Of a stretch of 33,685 nt of DNA, positions 1 to 9,277 are shown in pieces; position 1 is the stretch's first letter, and every line of letters starts with the position of its first letter. The notes below the pieces were generated by a model. The model was not told where the DNA came from and did not search any database. It saw only the letters and a list, made by a program, of their open reading frames with translations. The translations under genes were made by a program, and so were the position numbers. Origin of the DNA: Methylacidiphilaceae bacterium. Its GTDB lineage: Bacteria > Verrucomicrobiota > Verrucomicrobiia > Methylacidiphilales > Methylacidiphilaceae. The stretch covers positions 1 to 33,685 of the forward strand of contig JAQTUK010000004.1 in NCBI GenBank assembly GCA_028710285.1, given 5' to 3'.

Positions 1-1
1 C

Positions 2-652
2 GGTCCCTCCGTCGTTCATCTCTTCTCCTCACGGCTTTCGATGCTGCCCGCGGGAGGAGAGGAAAACGTCCGTCCTCCGGGCCGGCTCCGGCCTCCCCGC
101 GGCGAAACGGTCTTGCGCCGCCTTCTCGCCGGCTACACCGATCTCCACCCCGACGAGCTTCCTCTCCGGAAGAACCCTTGGGGCAAGCTGCTGCTCCCCG
201 ACTCGTTCGGCCTCTGGTTCAACCTGTCCCATTCCGGCGACCGGTGGATCGCCGCGGTGGCGTGTTTCCCGGTCGGGATCGACCTCGAGGCCAGGCTCCC
301 GCGCAAAGATCCTCTCCGGCTTGCCTGGCGCTTTCTTTTGCCCGAAGAGGCAGGGGTCGTCGCCGCCGCGCCGCCGGAGGCGCAGACGACGGCCTTTCTT
401 CGGACCTGGACGAAAAAGGAAGCATTCCTCAAGGGCTGCGGCATGGGCCTCTACCGCTCCCCCCGCTCCTTCCGCTTCGCCTCGCGCAAGGGGTCCTGCT
501 GGGAAACCGTCGATCCTCCGGAGGCGGATGGCGCCGCATGGACCGTGAAGAGCTGGCTTCAGGCGGACGGCTCCTTTTGCGCGCTGGCAGTCGCCCACGC
601 TCAACCGGAAAGACTGATGGTGACGATGGAGGAGTTTTGTCCTTGGGATTGA
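2..652 (+). CDS. 4'-phosphopantetheinyl transferase (Sfp/AcpT type), 5' end possibly outside the window
   Basis: ORF 41..652; the frame stays open to the left edge. Motifs GIDLEARLPRKDP and FLRTWTKKEAFLKGCGMGL match the PPTase (V/I)G(V/I)D and W-x-x-KEA-x-x-K signatures. Confidence 0.85.
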   Translation, partial: GPSVVHLFSSRLSMLPAGGEENVRPPGRLRPPRGETVLRRLLAGYTDLHPDELPLRKNPWGKLLLPDSFGLWFNLSHSGDRWIAAVACFPVGIDLEARLPRKDPLRLAWRFLLPEEAGVVAAAPPEAQTTAFLRTWTKKEAFLKGCGMGLYRSPRSFRFASRKGSCWETVDPPEADGAAWTVKSWLQADGSFCALAVAHAQPERLMVTMEEFCPWD

Positions 653-701
653 GGCTCTTCGGGCCGAAGCCCGCTTGCGCGCTTTCCATTGACGAGATCC
701 A

Positions 702-720
702 TTAGGAAAGGCTAACTTTT
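702..720. promoter_or_regulatory. candidate DtxR/IdeR-like operator overlapping the promoter of the DtxR-family gene
   Basis: TTAGGAAAGGCTAACTTTT matches 14 of 19 positions of the IdeR/DtxR consensus TTAGGTTAGGCTAACCTAA; it lies just upstream of ATG 729 and downstream of a TTGACG -35-like hexamer (689-694). Confidence 0.4.
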
Positions 721-728
721 TAACAGGG

Positions 729-1490
729 ATGAACGCTGCAATAGGGAAACAGAGAGGCCGCAATGGTTCGGCAAGCCTGAGCCACTCCCAGCAGGATTAT
801 TTGAAGCAGATCTTTCTTTTGAGCGCCACGTCGCGGGGTGCTACCACTCAGCTCCTGGCGGACCGAATCGGGGTCCGGCCGGCCTCGGTGACCGGGATGC
901 TCAAGAAGCTCGCCGAGGAGGGCCTGGTGGAACGAGCCCCTTATCGGGCGGTGCATTTGACCGAAACGGGTCGGCGGATCGCTGTGGAGCTCGTTCGGCA
1001 CCATCGCCTCCTGGAAGCCTTTCTTTCCCGTACGCTCGGCTATCGCTGGGACGAGGTCCACGAGGAGGCCGAAGCGCTGGAGCACGTGATCAGCGAGCGC
1101 TTCGAGCAAAAGGTCGCGGAGCTCCTGGCCCATCCCGATCGGGATCCGCATGGGGATCCGATCCCCACGCGGGAGCTGGCTTTGGAGGAAGACCAGCATC
1201 TTACCGCGCTGGCTCTCCTTCCCAAGGGGAGCCAGGGAACCATTCGCCGGGTGACCCTGCAGGATCAGGACGCGCTCAACTTGGTGGAGAAGCTGGATCT
1301 TCTCCCCGGCACCGCGATCGAAGTCGCCGGCACGCATCCCGACGGAATCTCGCTCCTGGTCGCCGGAAGCCGCTTCCTCGTCCCATCCCTTCTTGCCGCT
1401 CATCTTTTGGTCGACCACGCCCCGCCCCCATCCTCCGCGCAGCCGGAAACCAGAGAAGGAACCGGACGACCCGTGGCCCATGAGCAATGA
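729..1490 (+). CDS. DtxR/MntR-family metal-dependent transcriptional regulator
   Basis: N-terminal wHTH (SHSQQDYLKQIFLL...TTQLLADRIGVRPASVTGMLKKLAEEGLVERAPYRAVHLTETG), dimerisation/metal-binding helices with EDP-like region, C-terminal FeoA/SH3-like domain. Confidence 0.9.
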   Translation: MNAAIGKQRGRNGSASLSHSQQDYLKQIFLLSATSRGATTQLLADRIGVRPASVTGMLKKLAEEGLVERAPYRAVHLTETGRRIAVELVRHHRLLEAFLSRTLGYRWDEVHEEAEALEHVISERFEQKVAELLAHPDRDPHGDPIPTRELALEEDQHLTALALLPKGSQGTIRRVTLQDQDALNLVEKLDLLPGTAIEVAGTHPDGISLLVAGSRFLVPSLLAAHLLVDHAPPPSSAQPETREGTGRPVAHEQ

Positions 1491-2835
1491 TCCATCCCGT
1501 CGCCCGGGAGGAACGCTATGGAATCCAAAGCCGACCGAGCCGGAGTCTACGGGTCGATGGGATGCCTGGGTAAGGGAGGACGCCGGGGCAGTGCTCTCCA
1601 GCGGATCGACCGGAAAGGTCGGCCGATATGTTCCTTTCCTCGGGCCGGCCTTCATCGCGGCGATCGCCTACATCGACCCCGGCAACTACGCAACGAACAT
1701 CGAGAGTGGAACGCGGCACGGCTACCAGCTCCTCTGGGTGGTGCTCTGGTCGAACCTCATCGCCATGTTTGTCCAAGGGCTCTCGGCCAAGCTGGGAATT
1801 GTCACGGGGAAAAATCTCCCCGAATGCATCCGCGATGCTCTCCCTCATCCTCTTCTCCGTTTCGCCTACTGGCTGCAGGCCGAACTGATGGCGATCGCCA
1901 CCGATCTGGCGGAGTTCCTGGGAGCCTCCCTTGGCTTCCAGCTACTCTTCGGCATTCCGCTGGGAATCGGTGCCCTGCTGACCGGCGCCATCTCCTTCGC
2001 GATCCTCGGGCTGCGGCCGCGCGGCTTTCGCTACCTGGAGGTTCTGTTGACGGTCTTCGTAGGGTTTATCGCGGTCTGCTACGCCTTCGAGCTCTTCTGG
2101 ATCCATCCCTCGCCCTCGGCAACCCTCCACGGCCTTCTCCTTCCCAGCCTTCCCGGCGCCGAGGGAGCCTATTTGGCTGCGGGAATCATGGGAGCCACGG
2201 TGATGCCGCATGCGATCTATCTCCATTCGGCCCTCACCCAGAGGCGGATCCCCGCCCGACGGCTCGAGGAAAAGCGAAAGCTGATCCGCCTTTCGCAGAT
2301 CGACGTTTCCCTGGCAATGACGATTGCCGGCATGATCAACCTGGCCATGCTTGTCATGTCGGCCGCGGCTTTTGCCGGATCTCCTCCGGGCGAGGGGAAC
2401 AGCATCACCCAAGCCTATCGCGCCCTCTGGCCCCTGCTCGGCCAGCTCGCCGCGGCGGCCTTCGCCCTGTCTCTCCTCGCTTCCGGCCTCTCCTCGTCAG
2501 CGGTGGGAACCCTCGCGGGGCAAGTCATCATGGAGGGGTTCGTCGGCTTTGCCATTCCCATCTGGGTCCGGCGCCTGGTCACGATGCTGCCGGCGATCGC
2601 GACGATCGCCCTGGGGATCGACATGACCCAGATTCTCGTGGCTTCGCAAGTCGTCTTAAGCTTCGGCATCGCGTTCGCCCTGATCCCCCTGCTCCTCTTC
2701 ACGCAAAGCAGCCGATGGATGGGGCCGCTGCGGAATTCGGTCTGGACGGGCATAGCCGGATGGCTCATCAGCGCCGTTGTCATCGGACTCAACGTTTTTC
2801 TGCTTGCCCGGTTCCTTCTTCACGCACCTCAATAG
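1480..2835 (+). CDS. mntH: Nramp-family divalent metal (Mn2+/Fe2+) transporter
   Basis: Signature GPAFIAAIAYIDPGNYATNIESG and MGATVMPHAIYLHSAL; multi-TM. Start at ATG 1480 overlaps the stop of the upstream regulator by 11 bp (ORF track start 1393 is probably too early). Confidence 0.92.
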   Translation: MSNDPSRRPGGTLWNPKPTEPESTGRWDAWVREDAGAVLSSGSTGKVGRYVPFLGPAFIAAIAYIDPGNYATNIESGTRHGYQLLWVVLWSNLIAMFVQGLSAKLGIVTGKNLPECIRDALPHPLLRFAYWLQAELMAIATDLAEFLGASLGFQLLFGIPLGIGALLTGAISFAILGLRPRGFRYLEVLLTVFVGFIAVCYAFELFWIHPSPSATLHGLLLPSLPGAEGAYLAAGIMGATVMPHAIYLHSALTQRRIPARRLEEKRKLIRLSQIDVSLAMTIAGMINLAMLVMSAAAFAGSPPGEGNSITQAYRALWPLLGQLAAAAFALSLLASGLSSSAVGTLAGQVIMEGFVGFAIPIWVRRLVTMLPAIATIALGIDMTQILVASQVVLSFGIAFALIPLLLFTQSSRWMGPLRNSVWTGIAGWLISAVVIGLNVFLLARFLLHAPQ

Positions 2836-2880
2836 ATGTCCTTTCTGAACTCTAGGAAGACCTAGTCTTTCGCGGCACCT

Positions 2881-4860
2881 ATGGAAACTCGTTCCTGGCC
2901 CACCGACGGGAGACGGCGCGTCGTGATCAGCCGCATTCTTCCGGAAATCGACGATGCCCGGTTTCCGGTAAAGCGGGCTCTGGGCGAGCCGCTCCGTGTG
3001 CAGGCGCATGTCTTTTCCGACGGCCACGATCGCATCGAGGTTCGACTCCGCTATCGCCACCATGCGGAGGCCGAGTGGCGCGAGCTGCCGATGCGCGAGC
3101 TCGGCAACGACGAATGGCAAGCGGAGTTCCTCCTGGAAAAGCTCGGCTTCTACGAGTGCCAGGTCGTCGCCTGGGTCGATCATTTCGTCACCTGGCTCGA
3201 AGGTTTCCATAAAAAGGCCGACGGAGGAGAAGAGATCGGTGTCGAGCTTATCATCGGCGCCGACCTGCTTGACGCGGCGGCGCTGCGGGCACCGAAGCAG
3301 GAGGCGAAGCGGCTCCAAGAATGGGCCGCCCTTCTGCGCAACCGCTCCCTGCCGATCGGGGACCGGGGGCTGGTGGCTCGGAACCCGGCCCTGGCCGAAC
3401 TCGCTCGTCGCTTTCCCGACCGAAGCTTGGCTTCCGAGGCGCCCGGCGTGCGGAAGATCCTCGTCGATCCTCCTAAGGCCCTCTTCAGTTCTTGGTATGA
3501 GATCTTCCCGCGGTCGTGGGCGGCCGAGCCCGGCCGGCACGGAACCTTTGCGGATTGCGAGCGGCTGCTTCCGGAGATCGCCGCCCTCGGCTTCGACGTC
3601 CTCTATCTGCCCCCGATTCACCCAATCGGCCTTCTCCACCGGAAAGGAAAAAACAACACGACCCTCTCCGGGCCCGACGACGTAGGGAGCCCCTGGGCGA
3701 TCGGCTCCCAGGAAGGAGGACACAAATCCATCCATCCCGAGCTCGGGACCTGGGAAGACTTCCGGCGCTTGCAGGCGCGAGCCAAGGAGTACGGCTTGGA
3801 TCTGGCCCTGGACATCGCTCTTCAGTGCAGCCCCGACCATCCCTATGTCCGAGAACATCCCGACTGGTTTCGGTGGCGACCGGATGGGACCGTGCAGTAC
3901 GCGGAGAATCCACCCAAGAAGTACCAGGACATCATTCCCTTCGATTTTGAATGCGCGGAGTGGCGATCCTTATGGGAAGAGCTCCGGAGCATCTTCGTCT
4001 TTTGGATCGACCGCGGCGTCAGGATCTTCCGCGTGGATAACCCTCACACCAAGCCCATGGCCTTCTGGGAATGGCTGCTCGCCGATCTCAAGGGGGCCTA
4101 TCCCGACGTCATTTTCCTCTCGGAAGCCTTTACCCGCCCCAAGATTCTCTACCATCTGGCCAAATGCGGCTTCTCCCAGGGGTATACCTACTTCACCTGG
4201 CGAGCGACGCCGTCGGAGCTGCGGGAATATCTCACCGAGCTGACCTCCCCGCCGGTCCGGGAGTTCTTCCGGCCGAACTTCTGGCCGAACACTCCCGATA
4301 TCCTCCCCGTCTACCTCCAGCAGGGAGGGCGCTCCACCTTCCTGCAGCGGCTGATCCTGGCCGCAACGCTCTCCTCGAATTACGGCATCTACGGTCCCGC
4401 CTTCGAACTCTGCGTCCGGGCAGCCCTCGTGCCCGGCAAGGAGGAGTATCTCGACTCGGAAAAGTACGAGCTCCGGCACTGGGACTGGAATGCGCCGGGA
4501 AACATCAAGGCCGAGATCGCCCGGCTCAACCATATCCGGAAGACCCACCGAGCCTTGCAGCAAACCAACAACCTCCGGTTTTGCGAGATCGACAACCCAT
4601 GGCTTCTCGCGTATGCCAAGGCGAGTCCCGACCGCGGAGACGTGATTCTCATCGTGGTCAACATGGATGCCCAACCCCAATCGGGGTGGGTACGCTTCCC
4701 GGCGGAGGAGTTTGGCATCGACTCGCGGAAGCCCTTTCAGGTCAACGACCTGCTCTCCGACACGAGCTATACCTGGCATGACGGAAGCAACTACGTCCGA
4801 CTCGATCCCGCCGTCTCCCCGGCTCATCTTTTCTGGGTGACCCAATATGCGCCGGACTAG
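2881..4860 (+). CDS. glgE: alpha-1,4-glucan:maltose-1-phosphate maltosyltransferase (GH13_3)
   Basis: 659 aa; SSWYEIFPRSWAAEPGRHGTFADCERLLPEIAALGFDVLYLPPIHPIG, FRVDNPHTKPMAFWEWLL and FLSEAFTRPKILYHLAK are characteristic of GlgE. Confidence 0.93.
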   Translation: METRSWPTDGRRRVVISRILPEIDDARFPVKRALGEPLRVQAHVFSDGHDRIEVRLRYRHHAEAEWRELPMRELGNDEWQAEFLLEKLGFYECQVVAWVDHFVTWLEGFHKKADGGEEIGVELIIGADLLDAAALRAPKQEAKRLQEWAALLRNRSLPIGDRGLVARNPALAELARRFPDRSLASEAPGVRKILVDPPKALFSSWYEIFPRSWAAEPGRHGTFADCERLLPEIAALGFDVLYLPPIHPIGLLHRKGKNNTTLSGPDDVGSPWAIGSQEGGHKSIHPELGTWEDFRRLQARAKEYGLDLALDIALQCSPDHPYVREHPDWFRWRPDGTVQYAENPPKKYQDIIPFDFECAEWRSLWEELRSIFVFWIDRGVRIFRVDNPHTKPMAFWEWLLADLKGAYPDVIFLSEAFTRPKILYHLAKCGFSQGYTYFTWRATPSELREYLTELTSPPVREFFRPNFWPNTPDILPVYLQQGGRSTFLQRLILAATLSSNYGIYGPAFELCVRAALVPGKEEYLDSEKYELRHWDWNAPGNIKAEIARLNHIRKTHRALQQTNNLRFCEIDNPWLLAYAKASPDRGDVILIVVNMDAQPQSGWVRFPAEEFGIDSRKPFQVNDLLSDTSYTWHDGSNYVRLDPAVSPAHLFWVTQYAPD

Positions 4861-4893
4861 CCAGCGGGGCTTCTCTTTGGCAAGGATAGAAAG

Positions 4894-6474
4894 GTGCCCT
4901 CCGATTCCGATCCGCTGGCCGAACGGTTCTGGTTTTCCGCCGAAGGACGACGGCTGGCGGGAGAGCTTCTTCCTCCTTTTCTGCTGCGCCGCCGCTGGTT
5001 TGCCGGAAAGGCGCGTGGCATCGAGGAGGTCTGGGTGGCGGATGCCTTTCGCCTCGGTCCTCGCGAGGCGGGGCTGCGGCTCCTGCTCCTCCAGGTCCGC
5101 TTTGCCGCGGGAGAGACCGCGCTCTTTTCCCTGCCCGTCCGGCTGACCGGGGAAGCCCAGCCTGCGGGCTTTGCGGAGGGGGACCGGATCGGCCCTCTCT
5201 CCCCTGCCTCACCGCAAAACCTCTGGGAGGCAACCGGGGATCCGCTTTTCGCCCGTTCCCTGCTCGAACTCTTGGCCGAAGAGAGGGAGCTGCTTGGACC
5301 GCAAGGGATTTTGCGGGGAAGGAGAGGTCCTCTTCTGACGGAGCTGTGCGGGTCGGCGGACTTGCCAGCGGAGTCCCGTCTTCTCGGCCGCGAGCAGAGC
5401 AATAGCTCGCTCCTCTTCGGGAATCGGCTCTTTTTCAAGCTCTACCGGAAGCTCGAAGGCGGTCCGAATCCGGACGTCGAGATGCACGAGCGGCTTTCGG
5501 GAATCCTCCACTGGCCCCATGTGCCCCGCTATGGCGGGCGGCTCGACTACGAGCCGCAGAACGGCCCTCCTGTCCTGCTCGGCTTGCTGACCGAGACGGT
5601 TCCCCACCGCTGCGACGCCTGGGAACTCGCCCTGACCACGGTCAGAGAGCTTCTGACCCAGAGCGCAGGAACGACATCCGGCGTCCAAGGGCCTCTTCCC
5701 GAAAATCGCGTTTCCCGGCCGAGCTGGGAGCTTCTGGGGACGCGAACCGCGGAATTCCACCTGGCGATGGCGGGTCCGCCGGACGACCCGGCCTTTCGAC
5801 CGCAGCCATGGACCGGAGAGGAGATTCCCCTCCTCGTCGCAGAGGCCCTTGGCCTGCTCCGGCGATCCTTCGGGATGCCGGAGGGGCCCCCGCTGGCCTC
5901 CCGCAAGGGGGATGGCTCCCGGCTGGCCCAACTCTTTCCTCGGATCGAGTCCTGCTTCCGATCTCTGCTGGGGTTGCGGCCGAACCTCTGCAAGATCCGC
6001 ATCCACGGCGATTACCATCTGGGCCAAGTCCTTGTGACCGATGACGATTTCGTCCTGATCGACTTCGAGGGAGAGCCGGAGCGCTCGCTTGCCGAACGGA
6101 GGCGCATGACACTGGCTCTCCGCGACGTGGCGGGGATGATTCGCTCCTTTCACTACGCTGCCCTTGCTCCCAGCCTCCTGGGCGGCGGTTCGGCGGAGCA
6201 ACGGCTCCACCAGATCGCCGTCGCCGACGGCTGGCGGCGCGAGGCGACCCGGGCGTTCCTGGTAGGCTACTTCTCTGCTGCGGGCCACGCACCCTTCCTG
6301 CCGACGGCAACGGACACGCGGCGGACTCTCCTTGACTTCTTTCTCTTGGAGAAGGCGGTCTACGAAGTGGGCTACGAGAGGAACAACCGGCCGGCGTGGA
6401 TGGAAATTCCGCTGCGCGGCATCGAAGAACTCCTGGAAAGCAGCCGTAAATGGGAGGAGAATGGGAACTTATGA
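4894..6474 (+). CDS. maltokinase (Mak/Pep2-like)
   Basis: GTG start; RRWFAGKARGIEEV, NSSLLFGNRLFFKLYRKLEGGPNPDVEMHERL, IHGDYHLGQVLVTDDDFVLIDFEGEPERSLAERR (aminoglycoside-kinase-like fold); located between glgE and glgB. Confidence 0.88.
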   Translation: MPSDSDPLAERFWFSAEGRRLAGELLPPFLLRRRWFAGKARGIEEVWVADAFRLGPREAGLRLLLLQVRFAAGETALFSLPVRLTGEAQPAGFAEGDRIGPLSPASPQNLWEATGDPLFARSLLELLAEERELLGPQGILRGRRGPLLTELCGSADLPAESRLLGREQSNSSLLFGNRLFFKLYRKLEGGPNPDVEMHERLSGILHWPHVPRYGGRLDYEPQNGPPVLLGLLTETVPHRCDAWELALTTVRELLTQSAGTTSGVQGPLPENRVSRPSWELLGTRTAEFHLAMAGPPDDPAFRPQPWTGEEIPLLVAEALGLLRRSFGMPEGPPLASRKGDGSRLAQLFPRIESCFRSLLGLRPNLCKIRIHGDYHLGQVLVTDDDFVLIDFEGEPERSLAERRRMTLALRDVAGMIRSFHYAALAPSLLGGGSAEQRLHQIAVADGWRREATRAFLVGYFSAAGHAPFLPTATDTRRTLLDFFLLEKAVYEVGYERNNRPAWMEIPLRGIEELLESSRKWEENGNL

Positions 6475-8450
6475 GGCAAGGAGACACTGACAGGCAGGCC
6501 GACACGAAAGAAGAAAGGCGCGCCGCGAAGGCCGCCGTGCGTCCAAAAGAGCTTCCCGAGGTTTGGGGAGAGACCGACACGTATCTCTTCCGCCAAGGCG
6601 ACCACTTCCGGCTCCACGAGAAGCTCGGCGGCCATTTGCTCTCCTGGAAGGGGCAAAGAGGCGCCTACTTTTCGGTCTGGGCGCCCAACGCCGAGGAAGT
6701 CTCCTTGGTGGGAGATTTCAACGAGTGGGATCCGGATGCAACCCCGATGGCCCTCCGCGAGGACCAGACCGGCGTTTGGGAAGCGTTTGTCCCCGAGCTC
6801 GAGAGCGGCATCCTCTACAAGTACTTCATCCGCTCGAAGCTCCATGGCCTCACCGCCGAGAAAAGCGATCCCTACGCCTTCCTGTGGGAGGTGCCTCCCC
6901 GGAGCGCATCGGTGCTCTGGGATCTTTCCTACGAGTGGAGCGATCGCGAATGGATGGAAAACCGGCAGCAAAGAAACGCGATCAACGCTCCCTGGTCGAT
7001 CTACGAGGTGCACCTCGGGTCGTGGCGACGGGTCCCGGAAGAGGGCCATCGGCCCCTCACCTACCGGGAGCTCGCCCCCCAGCTGGCCGCCCATGTCAAG
7101 GCGATGGGCTTTACCCATGTGGAGCTTTTGCCCATCATGGAGCATCCGTTTTCCGGCTCCTGGGGCTATCAGACGATCGGATACTTCGCGCCGACCAGCC
7201 GCTTCGGCACTCCCCAGGATTTCATGTACTTCGTCGAATATCTCCACCAGCAAGGGATCGGGGTGATCCTCGATTGGGTCCCTTCCCACTTCGCCACGGA
7301 TGGGCACGGCTTAGGGCTTTTCGACGGCACCCACCTCTATGAGCACGCCGATCCTCGCCAGGGGTTTCATCCCGACTGGGGGAGCTACATCTTCAACTAC
7401 GGCCGCAACGAGGTCCGCTCTTTCCTCCTGAGCAGTGCCCGTTTCTGGCTCGAGAAGTACCACGTGGATGGTTTTCGGATCGATGCCGTCGCCTCGATGC
7501 TCTATCTCGACTACTCCCGGCGACAGGGGGAGTGGATCCCCAACCGGTACGGAGGAAACGAAAACCTCGAGGCGATCAGCTTTCTCCGCTCCCTGAGCGA
7601 GCAGCTCTACCAGGAATTTACCGGCATCCAGCTCATCGCCGAAGAGTCGACCTCCTATCCGATGGTGAGCCGCCCAGCCTACATGGGTGGCTTGGGCTTT
7701 GGATTCAAGTGGAACATGGGATGGATGCACGACACCCTCTACTACTTCTCACTCGATCCGATTTATCGGAAATACCACCAGCACTGCCTGACCTTCAGCG
7801 CTTGGTATGCCTGGCACGAAAACTTCATTCTTCCCCTCTCCCACGACGAGGTCGTCCACGGTAAGGGCTCGCTGCTCGCCAAGATGCCTGGCGACGACTG
7901 GCAGAAGTTCGCCAACCTGCGGGCGCTCTTCGGTTACATGTTTTTCTTCGTCGGCCACAAGCTGCTCTTCATGGGCGACGAGTTTGGACAGCCGAACGAG
8001 TGGTACCACGAAGTCAGCCTCGACTGGCACTTGGCTTCCGAGGGGCTGCACCACCAGCTGCTCCAGTGGGTCCGATCCTTGAACCAGCTCTATGTACACG
8101 AGCGAGCCTTGTACGAGGACAACTTCACCGGCCACGGCTTCTCATGGGTCGACTTCACAGACGGGGAAAGCAGCGTGGTCAGCTTTCTGCGGAGATCCAA
8201 AGATGAACGGGAGCAGATTCTCTGCGTCTTCAACCTGACCCCGATCCCCCGCATCGGCTACCGGGTCGGCGTTCCCTTCGCCGGATATTGGCGCGAGATC
8301 GCCAACAGCGACGCTTGCGAATTCGGAGGGAGCGGCATGGGGAACTTGGGCGGTCTTGAGGCCGATTGGCTCCCGTGGCAGGGGCAGCCCCACTCGCTCA
8401 ACCTGACGCTGCCCCCCATCTCCGCATCCGCGTTCAAACGGGTCGTCTAG
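6471..8450 (+). CDS. glgB: 1,4-alpha-glucan branching enzyme (GH13)
   Basis: CBM48 (YFSVWAPNAEEVSLVGDFNEWDP), WSIYEVHLGSWRR, VDGFRIDAVASMLYLDYSR, LPLSHDEVVHGKGSLL. Start uncertain: the ORF track gives 6450, an alternative ATG is at 6471. Confidence 0.95.
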   Translation: MRQGDTDRQADTKEERRAAKAAVRPKELPEVWGETDTYLFRQGDHFRLHEKLGGHLLSWKGQRGAYFSVWAPNAEEVSLVGDFNEWDPDATPMALREDQTGVWEAFVPELESGILYKYFIRSKLHGLTAEKSDPYAFLWEVPPRSASVLWDLSYEWSDREWMENRQQRNAINAPWSIYEVHLGSWRRVPEEGHRPLTYRELAPQLAAHVKAMGFTHVELLPIMEHPFSGSWGYQTIGYFAPTSRFGTPQDFMYFVEYLHQQGIGVILDWVPSHFATDGHGLGLFDGTHLYEHADPRQGFHPDWGSYIFNYGRNEVRSFLLSSARFWLEKYHVDGFRIDAVASMLYLDYSRRQGEWIPNRYGGNENLEAISFLRSLSEQLYQEFTGIQLIAEESTSYPMVSRPAYMGGLGFGFKWNMGWMHDTLYYFSLDPIYRKYHQHCLTFSAWYAWHENFILPLSHDEVVHGKGSLLAKMPGDDWQKFANLRALFGYMFFFVGHKLLFMGDEFGQPNEWYHEVSLDWHLASEGLHHQLLQWVRSLNQLYVHERALYEDNFTGHGFSWVDFTDGESSVVSFLRRSKDEREQILCVFNLTPIPRIGYRVGVPFAGYWREIANSDACEFGGSGMGNLGGLEADWLPWQGQPHSLNLTLPPISASAFKRVV

Positions 8451-9049
8451 CGTCCCCTCCCCTTCGCGCCCGCGAGCGGCCGCCGGCTCGCCCGGGAAAG
8501 ATGCACATCCAGCGCGGAAGCGGCCCGGTCTCCCACCGCGCCGAGAAAGGTGCTCCCCGCCCAGGCCGCCACGGCGGCCCCTGGGCCCGTCTCGGCCCCG
8601 AGAATCCCCCCGATCACGCTTCCCAGCCCCTGCGATCCTACCCGCAATCCTGCTTGGGCGAGGTGGATCGCCGAGTCCCGCAGCCGCTCCTCGGCCAGGG
8701 CCCGCCCCGCTTTCCGCCAATCCTCCGACTGAAGAAGCTCCGACGCCCAGCCAAAGCGGCGGGCATGACCGAAAAACTCCCGGCGCCACTGCCGCAGCCG
8801 TTCGGACGAGAATGAGGCATCTCCCTTTCCGACTCCTTCCGCCGCTTTTGCTCCCCCCTGCCGAGAGCGACGGACGGCCTCCGCCTTGGCCCGCTCGATT
8901 CGCGCCCCGCTTTCCTGTCGCCTTCCCTCCTGCCCAATCTGGCGTGAGAAGCTCTTGACCGCTTCCGACAAGACCTCCCGCGCCCCTTGAGCCAGATCCC
9001 CGAAACTCATGGTCACCCGCACCGTTCCTTGTTTCTGTTGCTTGTTCAT
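8447..9049 (-). CDS. hypothetical protein, charged N-terminal half and Gly/Ala-rich C-terminal segment
   Basis: 200-aa ORF from ATG at 9049 (MNKQQKQGTVRVTMSFGDLAQGAREVL...). C-terminal VGSQGLGSVIGGILGAETGPGAAVAAWAGSTFLGAVGDRAA resembles a glycine-zipper membrane segment. No family recognised. Confidence 0.6.
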   Translation of the reverse strand: MNKQQKQGTVRVTMSFGDLAQGAREVLSEAVKSFSRQIGQEGRRQESGARIERAKAEAVRRSRQGGAKAAEGVGKGDASFSSERLRQWRREFFGHARRFGWASELLQSEDWRKAGRALAEERLRDSAIHLAQAGLRVGSQGLGSVIGGILGAETGPGAAVAAWAGSTFLGAVGDRAASALDVHLSRASRRPLAGAKGRGR

Positions 9050-9277
9050 AGGATTCCCGTGGGGCGATCTCCGGTTGAGGCGCATCCCCTTCCTTTCCAT
9101 CCCGGGCACACCGCGCCGCGGGTTTTGGGGAAAAGGGGGCCTCGGCTCTCTTCTGCGCGAAATTTTCCCAGGCAGTGCGTACGATGCCCCAGCCATGGCG
9201 CGAGCACCCCTCTCCCCTGCCCGCACGCCGCAAGGGAAGACGGGACGGCCCGGCGGCAAAGTGCGAAACGCAGCGAT

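Noticed and set aside
29-763. 244-aa minus-strand ORF opposite the PPTase
   Set aside because: Antisense shadow ORF; the plus-strand frame has PPTase motifs.
1518-2855. 445-aa plus-strand ORF in an alternate frame of mntH
   Set aside because: Arg/Pro/His-rich out-of-frame translation; the mntH frame carries the Nramp signatures.
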